Shown here: one piece after another, positions 12,436-23,387 of the stretch | Layout of the letters: each line of letters begins with the position of its first letter | Numbering within the stretch: the stretch's first letter is position 1 | Assembly: GCA_003550325.1 (NCBI GenBank) | Contig: QKWP01000593.1 | Location: 118,295 to 182,294 of the forward strand | From: Gigaspora rosea | Taxonomy: Eukaryota; Glomeromycota; Glomeromycetes; Diversisporales; Gigasporaceae | Length of the DNA: 64,000 nt | Direction of reading: 5' to 3' | The notes under the pieces: model-generated | What the model was told of the DNA's origin: nothing | Seen by the model: the letters and a program-made list of their open reading frames with translations, nothing else | The model's database searches: none | Program-made: the position numbers and the translations under genes

Positions 12436-12436
12436 A

Positions 12437-13900
12437 GTATGTATTCGATTCGAATCAGAAATTAGAAGGAGATTTAGCGAGATTTAGGGAAGGTGAAAAG
12501 GGTAGATTTAGAGATTATCTAACCGTTAATCAATTATGTGCTTCAAATTTCCGTTCAAGTTTCACCTAGGGAAAAGCAGATTTTACGAATAAAATAAAGA
12601 AAAGACAAAGTTTACCTAGTAAAAAGCGGTTTTTACATATTAAAGGTAAAGCAAAAGTGAATTTTACTAATAAAAAGCGGATTTATTTAAACATATCTAA
12701 TAAAAAGCGGTGTTTACTTATTCTAAATATTAAAGTGCAAATTTTACATTGCTATCTCAGGTTTTACCTGATCTAACCAATCAACGCGGGTTTTACTATC
12801 TGGCTGCGCGGGTTTCACCCTGTCGTATTATAAAAGCCCATGTGCTGTCTTGACCATCTGTTTAGAATTTTGTCCAGTCCAAGACACATTCTCATGAATT
12901 TTGAAAGAAGTCATTATTGTACAGTTTATTAAGTACATACTGATCTATTTCAATTTTGTTGTATAAATTTATATTGAAAAATTATAGGAAATGTACATAT
13001 GTGGATTAACTCAAAACACAGCAACAAATGAGTACATTTATGGTATTTTATATGTAGACAATAGAAATTTAATAAAATTTTAAAAATAAAATTTTCAATA
13101 TCCTAGATAAAATTTAGCAAACTAAATTAAACTACATGAGCAAAACATTTTCATTATAAAAATTTTATACTAGTATCAAAGTTACTATTTGAAATTATTG
13201 TCCTCCGTCGCAACGCTCCGGACATTCTATAATCATATACCCAAAATTGTAAACTTTTATATCAAATAGTACTTAAATTTAGCTTAAGCAGTCACGTATA
13301 ATTTAATTTCAAATTAATAAGAATACTATAAACTATACATTAGAAACACCCAGCAAATGAGTACCAGGATGGGATCAGATGATAGTACCAGAAAATAAGT
13401 CTTCGATTATTGTTTTTTGATTTTGATATTTATTATTTTACTAATACCGACATCACGAATTACATACATAAATTATATTTAAAAATTATATATAGATCTA
13501 TAAACCAAATGTAGACTTATATAGATATAATTTATATAATTATAAAGAAATTTTTTTAACAGTTACGTATCTAAAATTTAAAATATAAGTAGCCAGATAA
13601 GTAAAATGTTAGAATGAAAATAAAAGTTATAATTAGAGCTAGGGAGTTGGGGTTAGGGTAAAATTACGAGAGGTGCATTTTTAATCAACAACACAACAGG
13701 ATTACCATAGTAAAATATTGAGATATTGATATTTAATTTTATAATATATATTGGTATCAATATATAAAATTTTGGGAAAATGTTTTCCATGCACTTGCAC
13801 AGTTATGCATTCCCATGTGCATCATATAAAAATAATGATCATTGTTAATAATCATTTATTTGTTTTTTTTTTGTTTTCACTTACTAACCTTTTTTTTAAT
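12437..13900. other. Intergenic, no recognised gene
   Basis: AT-rich. Between 12556 and 12740 there are about five degenerate ~30-bp units built on AATAAAAAGCGG plus TTTTAC. A TATAAAAG box follows at about 12831, the only promoter-like motif seen, with no convincing downstream gene. A GC-richer patch at 13200-13225 (CCTCCGTCGCAACGCTCCGG) resembles a repeat fragment also hinted at near 25262 and 33440. Confidence 0.45.
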
Positions 13901-13904
13901 ATTG

Positions 13905-14390
13905 TTGCTAGTGTTATAGTTAGTGTTGTCATTGGTATCATCACTGGTATTGTTGCTAGTTGGTATCATTGTTGGTGTCATAGTTGGTGTTATTGTTGAT
14001 GTTATTGTTGGTGTTGTCACTAGCTAGTATCACTATCAGGTCTGATATGTTGTAGTGTCCTTGTAAATAATTTTATGTGCTTCTCCAAAGTTATTGCAAG
14101 TGGTTTTACATGCTTTTTTAGCATTTTTGTAGATGGTATTGTGTGGTTTTCAGCATCCTAGTGGGTGGTTTTGTATATTTCTTTTGCATTCTTATGGGTG
14201 TTCTTCTCTGTTTTTGTATAATGGTCTTGCTTGTTTCTCTGGTATTTGTATAGTAGGTTTTTTTTTATTTTATTCACTAATAATTTGATGATTTCTTTAG
14301 AGTTGCTACTTTTAGAGTTATTGTTCTTTGGGATCATTGTTCTTTGAAATGTTGTTCTTTGAAGTCATTGTTTTTAGAGCTGCCAATTTT
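13905..14390. repeat. Trinucleotide-like and degenerate minisatellite tract
   Basis: 13905-14035 is an imperfect GTT/TGT-type trinucleotide tract (GTTGGTGTTATTGTTGATG and similar). 14045-14265 holds degenerate ~45-bp units with TGGTTTT and GCATTTTT, and 14320-14390 has about four short TTGTTCTTTG units. The open frame crossing the first part is low-complexity and not believed to be a gene. Confidence 0.6.
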
Positions 14391-15600
14391 GTCATCTGTG
14401 GAGTTTTTGTTGGTTATTACTTATTTTAACATTTTTGTTATGCTAAAGTAGATAATAGATGGGTTTTGACTCCTTGTTTTAAATTAAATAGATAGGTTTA
14501 CTTTAATCAAAACAGGTTGATGAATAGGTTTATTGTATATACGGTAAATATTTACTATAGCCTTCATCTTTTTTCTTTTTTTTTTTAATTAATAAAGTTT
14601 TTTAAAAAAATATAAAATCGATTTGATTGCCAATTGTAGAGAATATCCAATGCAGAGCAAATTCTTATAATACATATTTTTCAAATTAGATTTAAGGTTA
14701 GAGTTACTTTAGTTTAAGTTAGATAGGCTTTAGATAATTATATTATAAGCAAAATTGCCTTTCCAACATTTTTAATTAATCTACCAAGATAGGTTAAGAC
14801 TGCTATTTTTTGTATTTTTCAGGTTTTTTACTTTTTTTTCTTGGTTTGCTTTACCAAAGATTATCAAAATTCTAATCATTAATTGGATGTTATGTGAATC
14901 TGCTCTATTATATGACAAGGCAAATATTGCATGTGCTTAATTTTGATTAGTCAATCAAGAGATGACCATGATAGTGCATAGAATTTCTAAACTCTAAAAT
15001 TTAATATAAAAAATTTATTAGTTATTTAAAATTATAATATATAAAAAATTTATTAGTTATTTAAAATTATAATATATAAATATAAGTTTTTATAAAGTTA
15101 TTTTTATATAAGTTTAAATAGATTTTGATATAAAATTTTTTTTTATTTGTTAAGATGAGGTCATTTCTCAGTCTTTATTAAGCATAGTTATCATTACAAC
15201 ATCCATGAATTTTGCATTGGATTACATTCGCAAATTTTATATATAGATATATAATGATTACTAACTAGATAAGATATATATCAATACTAAATACCTCTGC
15301 TGATTTCTATTGATAGTGATAGTAATCGATATATATCTGATATAGATATTAATCGATATATAATCAATATATCAATAGTGATTATAATCGATATATATCC
15401 ATAATAGTTAATAATCGATAAATAATCAATATAAAAACAATTAATATTTTAAAAATAAAAAATATATAATTAAAAAAATTTGATTTAAAAAAAATTAATT
15501 TATTAAAAAGCTTTATATATTTTACATTTCACAATTACTATATAATTCTATAATTACTATATATCAGTAATATAAAAATTTTTTTATTACAATATTAGGT
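14391..15600. other. AT-rich intergenic with short tandem repeats
   Basis: No gene recognised. A 36-bp unit is duplicated at about 15001-15075 and a cluster of AATCGATATATA words spans 15240-15430. Confidence 0.5.
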
Positions 15601-15603
15601 ATT

Positions 15604-17035
15604 ATTAGTGCTCCTAGGTCTGGTCCGGGTCTGGTCCAGTCTGGATCTGGTCTGGGATCAGACCAGACTCAGACTCTAAATTTTACTAATTTCAGACTTC
15701 AGACCAGACTCAGACTCAGCTATGAGTCTGGTCCGGTCTGGTCCAAAGTCTGCAGACTGGTCTGAGTCTAAATATAATTATATGTATTTTTTGGCGCTAA
15801 ACAAGTTTACTTAGTGCATTTTGTAAGAATTAATTAGTAAAATTTTATGAATCATAAGATTTTATAGAATTTTATTAATAAAATTCTAAAAAATCTTATA
15901 ATTCGCAAATTTTTATTAATTAATTCTAACAAAATGCACTAAGTAAACTTGTTCAGCATCTAAAAATGTATTAAAATGGCCTATTTGTTTTTATTTTACT
16001 TGAAATTTAGAGATTTGATGCACAATTTTGGATTTTTGATCAAAAAAGTCAAATTTTAACATCTTAACTCCAAATTTCAAGTAAAATAAAAACAACCTTG
16101 CCGATTTAATGTATTTTTAGGTGCTAAACAAGTTTACTTAGTGCATTAAGTTAGAAATAATTAGTAAAATTTTGTGAATCATAAGATTTTATAGAATTTT
16201 ATTAGTAAAATTCTATAAATTCTTAAAATTCACAAATTTTTATTAATTAATTCTAACAAAATGCACTAAGTAAACTTGTTCAGCACCTAAAAATACATTA
16301 AATCGGCAGGGTTGTTTTTATTTTACTTGAAATTTGGAGAAAAGATGCTTAAATTTGACTTTTTTGATCAAAAATCCAAAATTATGCATCTTTTCTCCAA
16401 ATTTCAAGTAAAATAAAAACAACCCTGCCGATTTAATGTATTTTTAGGTGCTGAACAAGTTTACTTAGTGCATTTTGTTAGAATTAATTAATAAAAATTT
16501 GTGAATTATAAGATTTTATAGAATTTTATTAATAAAATTCTATAAAATCTTATGATTCACAAAATTTTACTAATTAATTCTAACAAAATGCACTAAGTAA
16601 ACTTGTTCAGCACCTAAAAATACATTAAATCGGCAGGGTTGTTTTTATTTTACTTGAAATTTGGAGAAAAGATGCTTAAATTTGACTTTTTTGATCAAAA
16701 ATCCAAAATTATGCATCTTTTCTCCAAATTTCAAGTAAAATAAAAACAACCCTGCCGATTTAATGTATTTTTAGGTGCTGAACAAGTTTACTTAGTGCAT
16801 TTTGTTAGAATTAATTAATAAAAATTTGTGAATTATAAGATTTTATAGAATTTTATTAATAAAATTCTATAAAATCTTATGATTCATAAAATTTTACTAA
16901 TTTATTCTAACAAAAGCAATAAGTAAACTTGTTCAGCACCAAAAAATACATATAAATATATTTGGACACAGACCAGTCTGCAGACTTCAGACCAGACCCA
17001 GACCAGACTCTGACTTGACAAAAAAGTCTAAATAT
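15604..17035. repeat. Array of alternating palindromes, 327-bp period, with inverted flanks
   Basis: Four copies of palindrome P (starting 15794, 16121, 16448 and 16775; each ~168 bp) alternate with three copies of palindrome Q (~157 bp). P begins GTGCTGAACAAGTTTACTTA and ends with its complement. Q is centred on TTTTTTGATCAAAAA and carries GGCAGGGTTG at its outer ends. The second and third Q copies look identical. The array is bounded by AGTCTGGTC-rich tracts: the inner 70 bp at 15720-15790 and at 16950-17030 are reverse complements. The whole block is therefore symmetrical about its middle. No coding. Confidence 0.85.
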
Positions 17036-17249
17036 AAAAAATAAATTTACTTAGTAATTTTAAAAATTACTATTAAAATTACACAAAAGTTGAATGATCT
17101 TGGGATCCTGTAATTGGATTTTGATGATTTTGGGCTTGTTAGAATTAGGGATTGGAACCATTTAACTGTTTAAAAATTGCTCTATAATTACGGGCAGAAT
17201 TATGTTGGTCGTAGGCCCAAATTATTTTAATGTCGGCCAAATTAAATGG

Positions 17250-17805
17250 TTAAACGGTTAATTCGTGATTCGCCTATAATTAGTAGGATCTACATAATAA
17301 ATTTTGGGCCAAATTACTATATTAATTTACTAAATATGGGAATCTGGCTGTTTCCTCCTTCTAAAAGTTTTTTTTCTGTCAATTAAACCTTTAATATTTA
17401 TCTAATAAATGTTGTAGAGCTAATTTTTCTGATTCTAATGGTAGTCAAACCATTGAAATTGACCTAGTATATCATGAGAAATGAGTATTTTAGTCTTCAC
17501 AACTATATGTTTTTTTCTTTAAATAAACAAAGAAAAAACATATAGTTGCGAAGATTAAAATACTTATATCTCATACTTTATTGTATCAAATTTAATAATT
17601 TTACTTCTATTGGAATCAGAAAAATTAGCTCTACAACTTTTATTAGATGCATATTAAAAGTTTACTTGACAGAAAAAACTTTTAGAAGGAGGAACAGCCA
17701 GATTCCAACATTTACTAAAAAACTTATCTTTGCTTATCCCCACTTTTTCTATAAATTACATATATGATTTCTATTATCTATAGGCGAATCATGAATTAAA
17801 CGATT
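17250..17805. mobile_element. Hairpin (fold-back) element, ~550 bp
   Basis: Near-perfect inverted arms of about 270 bp meet at 17524, with almost no loop (AACATATAGTT words on both sides). The arms contain the core TCTGATTCTAATGGTAGT followed by CATTGAAATTGACC, also found in the hairpins at 22.4 and 44.5 kb. The outer ends carry GATTCGCCTATA and its complement. The ORF in the right arm is non-coding repeat. Confidence 0.75.
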
Positions 17806-17806
17806 A

Positions 17807-17957
17807 GGGCAGTGTCATTAATCACCTGATTATTTTTTATCAGAGGCCTACCCCCTCCCTCTTCCTCAATATATAAATAGTCAGGTTCTTATATATCATT
17901 TCAACTTTTTTTACCCCCCTCCCCCCCTAAAAAATCACCTGATTTTTGTTACTCCCC
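17807..17957 (-). mobile_element. 151-bp PIF/Harbinger-like MITE, copy 1
   Basis: Flanked by TTA on both sides, the 3-bp target typical of PIF/Harbinger. It starts GGGCAGTGTCATTAATCACC and ends TTTTTGTTACTCCCC. It is the reverse complement of 55953-56103, with the same length and only a few differences. It includes a C-rich run (CCCCCCTCCCCCCC). Confidence 0.75.
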
Positions 17958-18200
17958 TTAAATGATTAAGAAAAATTTTAGGCAGTTCCAATCCCTAGTT
18001 AGAATGGTCTCACTGAGACAAACATATTGGATATTGAATCATCCAAAACAGACCAGTAGATCAAAAGTTATCTAATTTTTAATATATATATATATTATTA
18101 AATTTTAACCAATCAAATGCTTAGAAAAATTATCAGGTGGGGGTAGGGGGGTCAGCTACTTAGCAAAACCCTAATCAGGTGATTTCTGGCACTTCCCTTA
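17958..18200. other. Spacer with a decayed relative of the 151-bp MITE
   Basis: 18135-18195 holds ATCAGGTGGGGGTAGGGGGG and AATCAGGTGATTTCTGGCAC, fragments of the 151-bp MITE family. No gene. Confidence 0.45.
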
Positions 18201-18298
18201 GGCCACTCTAATTTAAATCTATATTTAATATAATCCCCTTTCAATTAAGCAAATTATGGAAAGAGTTAAACAATATATATATATATAATACTTAGATT

Positions 18299-19049
18299 AG
18301 CATAGCAGAAGTTCGTTTTGATTGGTTGTTAAGATACCCCAGAAAAAATGTCGATCATACCCCGGATAGAGTACCGAACAAAAATTTTATAACTCTCGAA
18401 CTTTTAAAAAATTTGTCAATACACTCTAAAGACATATTATAAATTTACAATATACTAATTCAGTTTTGTATTAACAACTTTAATTTGAATTTTACAAGGG
18501 TTTTGTTATTTTTTCACAATAAATACATATTAATGTCTACTAAATAATGCGTAGTGACCATTCCTAACACTACTATTACTATTACTTATTGTGTTATAAA
18601 CGTTATATTCACAAACTATACTTGTACTAAATAAATTATAATCAAAAATATTAAAATACGGTTTAGAATAATAGTTTAAAATTATACTTTTCATAAAAAA
18701 ACACAAACAAACTAGTTGAAGCAGAGTCTTTCAATTTCAACTCACCAGTTGTTTAGACCACCGAACTACAGTACCTTCTGACCTTTCAAAACATTCATCT
18801 CTCATCTAGTTTTTGGAACTACTGTATCTTATTGCATCTCAGGTTAAAAAAACAATAAGTTTGAAGGTAAACTACCAACAACTAAAGTTGGTCGTTACAT
18901 TTTGTATTACAAAAAAAAAGTTTCATATGACATGATGATTTTTACTATTAAAAGTACTTTAAAAATTACAATTGACTATATAAAAAAAAGATCGTTGCCA
19001 ATCATATTTATCCTAATAACAGCCAATCAAAACAAACTTCCGCTATGCT
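18299..19049. mobile_element. Non-autonomous MULE-type element, 751 bp
   Basis: Terminal inverted repeats of about 45 bp: the left starts AGCATAGCAGAAGTTCGTTT, and the right is its complement with few changes, ending GCTATGCT. They are flanked by 9-bp target copies with one mismatch (ACTTAGATT at 18290-18298, ATTTAGATT at 19050-19058). A TIR plus 9-bp duplication fits Mutator-like elements. No transposase is seen inside, so it would need one supplied in trans. Confidence 0.75.
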
Positions 19050-19159
19050 ATTTAGATTCAAATTTCACTTTTATTTACTAAAATAAACACATACAGAAAG
19101 ATCATCAAAATTAGAGTAGCTGCGTGATGCAGTCATGCCAAATCTAGAGAATTAATTAG

Positions 19160-20490
19160 TAAAATTTTATGAATCATAAATAAAAATAACTCTGCTGATT
19201 TGATGTATTTTAGGTACTATACAAGTTTACTTAGTGCATTAAGCTAGAATTAATCAGTAAAAGTTTGTGAATTATAAAATTTTATAAGATTTTATTAATA
19301 AAATTATAAAATTTTATGATTCTCAAAATTTTACTAATTAATTCTAACTCATGCACTAAATAAACTTATTTAGAACCTAAAAATATATTGAATTGACAGA
19401 ATTGTTTTTATTTTACTTAAAATCTGGAGACAAAAATACTTAATTTTGACTTTTTTTGATCAAAAATTCAAAATTATACATCTATTTTCCAAATTTCAAG
19501 TAAAATAAAAATAATTCTACCAATTTGATATATTTTTAGGTGCTATACAAGTTTACTTAGTGTATTAAGTTAGAATTAATCAGTAAAATTTTGTGAATCA
19601 TAAGATTTTATAGAATTTGATTAATAAAATTCTATAAAATTTTATAATTCACAAAGTTTTACTAATTATCTAACTCTATGCACTAAATAAACTTATTTAG
19701 AATTTAAAAATACATAAATCAGCAGAATTGTTTTTATTTTACTTGAAAAAATACTTAAATTTAACTTTTTTGATCAAAAATCTAAAATAACATCTGGGGT
19801 GTCCCCAATTAAAACAGCCCATATTTACATATATTTTATTTTGAGATAATTGAGTTTAATCACTTGTTTTGATTTATGGACTGATCCGGGATTAATCAAA
19901 TTTCACGATGTTGATTGGTTAAAGATGGCAGGTAACTATCAGATAATCTCGTGACGTATTGGCTCTACGCAGCCTCATGTAATTTTTCTTTTTATATTAT
20001 CTTGATTTTTTATTATGACTATCGACTTTCATTTATAATTAAAAAAAGTCAATCATGTCAAAATTTAAATGAATCTAACGAAAACTCATTTTTCAAAAAA
20101 ATGTAAATATGGGCTGTTTTAATTGGGGACACTCTATCTATTCTCCAAATTTTAAATAAAATAAAATAACTTTGCTAATTTGATGCATTTTTAGGTGCTA
20201 AATATGTTTATTTAGTGCATAAAGTTAGAATTAATTGATAAAAATTTGTATATTTTAAGATTTTATAAAATTTTATTAATAAAATTTTATAAAATCTTAT
20301 GATTCATAAAATTTTACTAATTAATTCTAAATTCATGTACTAAGTAAACTTATTAGCACCAAAATAAGATATATAAGTATATTTAGACTCAACCAGTTTG
20401 CATAAAATTTAGAGCCTAAGTCTGGTTTGATACTGGACTGGACCTGAACTGGACCTATTTTAATCCTGGCCAGACCTGAACCAGATCTAA
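19160..20490. repeat. Older, diverged copy of the alternating-palindrome array
   Basis: P-type palindromes start near 19217, 19547 and 20205. If the 334-bp MITE at 19799-20132 is removed, the spacings are about 330 and 324, matching the 327-bp period at 15.8 kb. Copies are more diverged (CAAGTTTACTTAGTG versus ATATGTTTATTTAGTG). A tract of CTGGACCTGAAC-like words at 20385-20490 corresponds to the AGTCTGGTC flank of the younger array. Confidence 0.75.
19799..20132. mobile_element. 334-bp MITE with perfect 32-bp inverted termini
   Basis: Begins GTGTCCCCAATTAAAACAGC and ends with the exact complement of its first 32 bases. It is inserted in a Q palindrome of the older array, splitting it. A clear target duplication could not be read (ATCT occurs near both sides). 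No coding. Confidence 0.8.
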
Positions 20491-20567
20491 TCATATGTTG
20501 TTTAATCTCTCCTCTAAAAATTTTGAATTTGTTATGTTAAACAAAGAATTAAATTGGAGTGGCCTTA

Positions 20568-20860
20568 GGTGCTGTATTGTCCCAAGTTAGTAAGGACAAC
20601 AAAAAGTATACTGTATTGTATGCAAGTAGAAGCCTGACCAAAACAAAAATAAATTATTATACTATAGAGCTTAAGTACTTAATAGTAGTATGAGCTATAG
20701 AGCACTACTATTAATACCATTACTTCTATCTTAATAACCAACTATGCTACTCTTAAATAGTTGCATACTACTAAACTAAAAGGCCATTATCCAAGGTAAA
20801 TTAGTAGACTTGAATCTTATAATTTTGATATTATCTACCAAGCTAGAAAGAAGCATAATA
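20568..20860 (+). pseudogene. Ty3/gypsy RNase H fragment
   Basis: Translates as GAVLSQVSKDNKKYTVLYAS, then RSLTKTKINYYTIELKYL and AIEHYY, with TKRPLSKVN further on. This matches the RNase H domain of Ty3/gypsy Pol (GAVLSQ, ASRSLT, ELE, AIEH and TDH-KPL regions). Premature stops follow. It has no upstream reverse transcriptase. Confidence 0.7.
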
Positions 20861-21389
20861 AATTTTTTGTATGCAATTTGACAATAAAAAGAAGTAAAAT
20901 ATTAGAAATAGAAATCAAAACTAACAATAATAAACTACTGCAACAAGATAAGAAAAACAACATACTAGAAACCAAATAATTATGTATAATCTGATAAGTA
21001 CAAAAAGACAACAAAATTTATATACCAAGGGGAAGCACTACAACATAAACATACTATTTATTTTTATAAAATACTCTATACTATACAAATATATAGCTTA
21101 AGAACAACTGGATCTCAAGAAAGCAGTGTTTTTTTATAGAATTCTATGATTTTACTCTTATCACAAATTGACCTAGATTGCTTGATTTTTGTATGTAGAT
21201 AATAGAAGAAGTTTCAATCAAGCTAGAAAAAGAAAGAAAAGAATATTAGTAAATAGATAAATACAAAAATTTTTTTTATAAAACTGATATAGAGCTCAAT
21301 ATGATAGATTTTAAGAAATATCCTTAAAAGAATATATAAAAAATAGAAAATTAGAAGAAAAATTAGATTTAAAAAAAAAACAAAGGATA
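20861..21389. other. Decayed gypsy linker region
   Basis: AT-rich, A-biased on the plus strand, as expected of a Lys/Asn-rich linker between RNase H and integrase. No motif could be assigned. Confidence 0.35.
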
Positions 21390-21627
21390 GAAAAGCAGTT
21401 CTTTAAAGTAGAAAAGAGGAGGCTATATAAAATAAATTGTAAAAAAATTCTAAATAAATCTAAATCAGAGTTATACAAGCACATAAAATTCAATCTATTA
21501 TATATATATTTTATGATTACCCAATAGAAGAATATTTAGAGAGTGATGCAATGTTCAGAAAAATAGAGTGTTATACTACTGGCTACAATATATATATGAA
21601 TACAAGAATACATATGGTCATAATATA
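21390..21627 (+). pseudogene. Ty3/gypsy integrase zinc-binding region relic
   Basis: In two frames it reads FFKVEKRRLYKINCKKIL, then EEYLESDAMFRKIECY and YEYKNTYG. This resembles the linker-H2C2 part of gypsy integrase (LY..., SELEAVL..., HDDPTAGH..., MFRKI...YYWP). The reading stops at the TA where the Tc1 element begins and resumes at 23388 with QRPKKPLQPILVG, as expected for a gene split by insertion. Confidence 0.55.
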
Positions 21628-22029
21628 ATAGCCTACCATATTATTATAGACTCTTTTTGGACAGCTATCGCTCAAAACCAGATAAGTAAATGCAGCATGA
21701 ACTTCAGGTCATGTAACTGCTAATTTAATGGTACAACATACTAAAATTTGGACAATTTCATTAGATTGCACCAAAGTTATACTAATGTTAGTACAAAGTA
21801 CTATTTTTGGGTTTATATGAAAATTGATTTTTAGAATTTTTTGAATTTTTTTTTATAATTTTTTGCTCAAATTGGTTCAAATTTCGCTCAAATGTAGTAT
21901 GATACCTAGGTTACATTATGCAGTATAAAAAAAGTATATTTGTATGACCAATCAGCATAAAAAAAAAACAAATGTGTATCTTAATTTTTTTTCTCAAAAA
22001 ATAGGTGTAAAAAAAATTTAACAGAAAGT

Positions 22030-23040
22030 TAGTGAGAAGCCATAATTTATAGACACCAAGAGGTAATTTGCTTTATAAAATTGCATCTGTGGCTGGTTGT
22101 AGTAAAGGTTCTGTGGGGAATATCAGAAAGTAGTATAGTAAGTTAGACACAGAAATTCAAAAAAAAGAACTGGTTGACCAAAAACTCTAATACCTTTGGA
22201 TCTTAAAAACCTTAATTCGTAATCCGTGAGTAAGGGAAAGGATTTGATTAGTGATCAGCGGGGTGCATATTATAATCAAAACAATTAATACCCATAATCT
22301 GGAGCCATTTTTTAATTTTCTCGATTTCTGCAAAGCTAACATCATTTGTGTTTCTATAAAAATTATAAAGGCGATTTTTTCTTCCTAAAAGTGGTGAATT
22401 TATCAAAATTGACCCAATGGGCCGTGAGATATTATCATTTTATCTTCACGATCATATGAAATTTCTTTACAGATCTGCAAAGAAATTTCATATGATCATG
22501 AAGATAAAATGATAATATTTCACGGCCCATTGGGTCAATTTTGATGAATTCACCACTTTTAGGAAGAGAAAAATCGCCTTTATAATTTTCATAGAAACAC
22601 AAAAGATGTTAGCTTTGCAGAAATCGAGAAAATTAAAAAATGGCTCCAGATTATGGGTATTAATTGTTTTGATTATAATATGCACCCCACCGATCACTAA
22701 TCAAATCCTTTCCCTTACTCATGGATTACGAATTAAAGACTTAGTTACAGATGGCAACTACTGTCTTAGCCTTACACAAATATCCAACCTATACTATTGT
22801 CAAAGCAAAAAAACAATTTCTGAGAGTACTATGCACTGTGCTTTGCATAGTTTGGGCTTGTCCTCATATGTTACTCCAAAGCCTCTTATCATGGCTGAGA
22901 ATATAGAAAAAAGGTATAAATGGGCGCTTGAACATTAGAAGTAGTGTGTTGTGGTCAGACAAGACCTATTTACATCTTTTTTTGTATTCTCCTAGTACAA
23001 ACCAAATAAAAAATGGAAAATCAATTGTGTTAGTAATCTT
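22030..23040 (+). pseudogene. Tc1-like transposase, broken
   Basis: An N-terminal helix-turn-helix reads LLYKIASVAGCSKGSVGNI at 22065-22125. A second helix-turn-helix reads LVTDGNYCLSLTQISNLYY and KTISESTMHCALHSLGLSS at 22741-22865, followed by KPLIMAENIEKRYKWALEH. After a stop, LWSDKTYLHLF at about 22950-22980 gives the first catalytic Asp. The second Asp and the Asp/Glu are not recognisable. A palindrome (22211-22738) separates the two DNA-binding halves. Confidence 0.65.
22211..22738. repeat. 528-bp palindrome inside the Tc1 transposase
   Basis: Arms of ~260 bp meet at about 22474 with a loop of ~8 bp (ACAGATCT). The outer ends are CTTAATTCGTAATCCGTGAG and its near complement. Each arm carries the core TTTATCAAAATTGACCCAAT, related to the cores in the hairpins at 17.4 and 44.5 kb. 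It may be an inserted fold-back element, or an inverted duplication that includes transposase coding, because the right arm reads into the second helix-turn-helix. Confidence 0.75.
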
Positions 23041-23387
23041 GTAGAGCTGGATGCTTTTGTTAAAAAATTGTGGTATAAAACATCTCCGCAAATTGGTTGC
23101 TAGCATTTCCAATCAGGTTGATGCTTGTATAGAAACTGAGAGCTTGTTTTTTTATATAAAAATTAAAAAAAAAAGAAAATATAAAATTTTTACTTTCATA
23201 CAAATAAAAAATCAAAATTTTAAAATTTTTTGCATAACTTCTGCATATTGTAATAAAATTGCGTAAAATTAGTATATTGTATCATTATATCAGCCAGTCA
23301 TGCAATATAAATTTTGTGCTATATTTACTTATCTGATTTGAGTGATGGCCACCCAAAAAGTGTTCATAATAATATGGTAGGCCACTA

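Larger units (their letters stand above)
1140..12436 (+). mobile_element. Large decayed MULE-like DNA transposon
   Basis: The limits are set by an inverted repeat: the left end begins AGACTTCTATAAATATACTT at 1141 and its reverse complement ends at 12435. Inside lie a MULE-like transposase and a linked protease-like domain, both on the plus strand and both broken. Sub-terminal tandem repeats in the right arm are common in long-terminal-repeat MULEs. No clean 8-11 bp target duplication flanks the two ends, and another repeat (1-1143, inverted copy 9718-10872) abuts the left end, so the outer limits may have been rearranged. Assignment to the Mutator superfamily rests on the transposase motifs. 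Confidence 0.55.
18201..20564. mobile_element. Pair of PIF/Harbinger-like ends enclosing nested elements
   Basis: The left end, GGCCACTCTAATTTAAAT, is preceded by TTA at 18198. The right end is the complement of GGCCACTCCAATTTAATT, followed by TTA at 20565. The same ends with TAA sites bound the element at 49407. Inside are a MULE-type MITE (18299-19049), a decayed palindrome array (19160-20345) and another MITE. With a 3-bp target the match could be coincidence, and the left flank does not continue the gypsy sequence seen on the right. Confidence 0.4.
21628..23385 (+). mobile_element. Tc1/mariner element inserted in the gypsy pol gene
   Basis: Flanked by TA at 21626-21627 and 23386-23387. 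The ends match as inverted repeats: ATAGCCTACCATATTATTAT at the left and the complement of GTGGCCTACCATATTATTAT at the right, extending about 45 bp. The size (1758 bp) is near the usual Tc1 length, but 528 bp is a palindrome, so part of the transposase region has been replaced or interrupted. Confidence 0.75.

Noticed and set aside
13751..13999. 82-codon hydrophobic frame resembling a membrane peptide
   Set aside because: The Val/Ile/Gly-rich part is the translation of a GTT-type trinucleotide tract.
15604..20490. CRISPR-like array
   Set aside because: The 327-bp spacing is regular, but repeats are long palindromes without unique spacers, there are no cas genes, and the DNA is eukaryotic.
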